From the NCBI GenBank assembly GCA_012516225.1, contig JAAYWX010000098.1, forward strand, positions 1 through 6,189: DNA of 6,189 nt, given 5' to 3'. Position numbers and translations under genes: made by a program. Below are positions 5,568-6,189 of the stretch, piece by piece; within the stretch, counting starts at the first letter, position 1, and each line of letters starts with the position of its first letter. The stretch comes from Clostridiales bacterium (GTDB taxonomy: Bacteria > Bacillota > Clostridia > Oscillospirales > Oscillospiraceae). The notes under the pieces are model-generated. The model was not told where the DNA came from. It saw only the letters and a list, made by a program, of their open reading frames with translations, and ran no database searches.

Positions 5568-6189
5568 ATGAAAATTCTTATAAGCGACTATAAACACTCT
5601 ATGATGCCGTTCCATGATTACGAAACGGCAATATTAAAGTTAGGTTTGCCTGAAGCAGAGATATGTGTATACGAATATACGGACGAAAAAAGAAAGGAAT
5701 TCCTCGAAAAGATAAGGGACGCCACGGCACTTCTTACTGCATTTATTCGTATCGACAAAGAGGTTTTCGACTGTGCGCCGAATTTGCAGGTCATCTCAAT
5801 AAATGCAACGGGTTATGACAATGTCGATCTTGAGGAGGCAACGAAACACAGTGTTGGGGTTTGCCCGGTCGGAGAGTACTGCACGCTTGACGTTGCAGAG
5901 CATACTATAGCGCTTATGTTGGCACTTAACAAAAATTTGAAATGCTACACATATGATATCGAAAAAAACTACCAATGGAAATACGATACTCCCTCTGCTC
6001 CGACGCGCATAGGCAGCCAGACTCTCGGAATATTCGGATTCGGGAAAATAGGAAGGCGCGTCGCAAAGCTTGCCCAAGGACTTGGTATGTGCGTGATAGC
6101 GCATGACCCGTATGTAAAAAAGGAAGAGGCGAAGGAGTATGGAGTAGAGATGGTTAAACCTGACGAAATTTTTGAGAGGGCAGACGTTA
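5568..6189 (+). CDS. D-2-hydroxyacid dehydrogenase family protein (CtBP-like), 3' end cut off
   Basis: An open frame of 207 codons runs to the window edge with no stop; the family is usually ~310-340 residues, so about a third is missing. The N-terminal substrate domain contains LQVISINATGYDNVDL (73-88), and VAEHTIALMLAL (109-120) follows. The NAD-binding site is seen as GFGKIG (157-162), with Gly157, Gly159 and Gly162. Asp180 in AHDPY, at the end of the second strand, favours NAD over NADP. The catalytic Arg, Glu and His lie beyond the window. The protein should reduce a 2-keto acid to a D-2-hydroxy acid, or the reverse. The ATG at 5568 follows AAAGGTG (5551-5557), a weaker ribosome site than its neighbours have. 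It is most likely the fourth operon gene, downstream of the hairpin in the 71-bp gap. Its substrate is unknown. Confidence 0.85.
   Translation, partial: MKILISDYKHSMMPFHDYETAILKLGLPEAEICVYEYTDEKRKEFLEKIRDATALLTAFIRIDKEVFDCAPNLQVISINATGYDNVDLEEATKHSVGVCPVGEYCTLDVAEHTIALMLALNKNLKCYTYDIEKNYQWKYDTPSAPTRIGSQTLGIFGFGKIGRRVAKLAQGLGMCVIAHDPYVKKEEAKEYGVEMVKPDEIFERADV

Noticed and set aside
5796..6104. 102-codon minus-strand frame near the right edge
   Set aside because: The plus strand here encodes a clear dehydrogenase with an NAD-binding motif; the opposite frame is a shadow.
1..6189. tRNA, rRNA, CRISPR array, insertion sequence or attachment site
   Set aside because: I saw no cloverleaf, repeat-spacer pattern, transposase or terminal repeats in the window.

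Overview
The window carries one divergently arranged locus. A PucR-type regulator is read leftward, and four genes are read rightward: an ornithine carbamoyltransferase-family enzyme, a YfcC/DcuC-type membrane transporter, a guanidino-group-modifying pentein enzyme of the arginine deiminase kind, and the first 207 codons of a D-2-hydroxyacid dehydrogenase cut by the window edge. Moderately AT-rich DNA, strong GGAGG ribosome binding sites, sigma-A-like promoters, frequent ATA isoleucine codons and this gene set suggest an anaerobic amino-acid-fermenting bacterium, most likely a Clostridia-type Firmicute. Synergistota or a relative is possible. The sequence alone does not fix the taxon.

Layout: bases 1-91 hold no gene that I can see. 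A strong hairpin followed by a T-run (92-134) ends the leftward regulator gene (157-1803). The 260 bp between the divergent start codons (1804-2063) hold a good promoter for the regulator, one or two stacked promoters for the rightward genes, and a small perfect inverted repeat between them that could be an operator. The rightward genes follow with gaps of 60, 49 and 71 bp and no intrinsic terminator between them, so they probably form one operon. The last gap contains a stable hairpin without a T-run.

How the genes may work together: the deiminase would turn a guanidino compound into a ureido compound plus ammonia. The carbamoyltransferase would then phosphorolyse the ureido compound to an amine plus carbamoyl phosphate, which yields ATP if a carbamate kinase is present (none is in the window). 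The transporter would exchange substrate for product. This is the logic of the arginine deiminase pathway, but three things differ from the textbook operon. The carbamoyltransferase lacks the usual ornithine-contacting Asp and Asn context. The deiminase is a 285-residue minimal form. A 2-hydroxyacid dehydrogenase follows. My main hypothesis, which is inference, is that the operon uses a guanidino compound other than plain arginine, perhaps one with an alpha-keto or alpha-hydroxy group, under PucR control.
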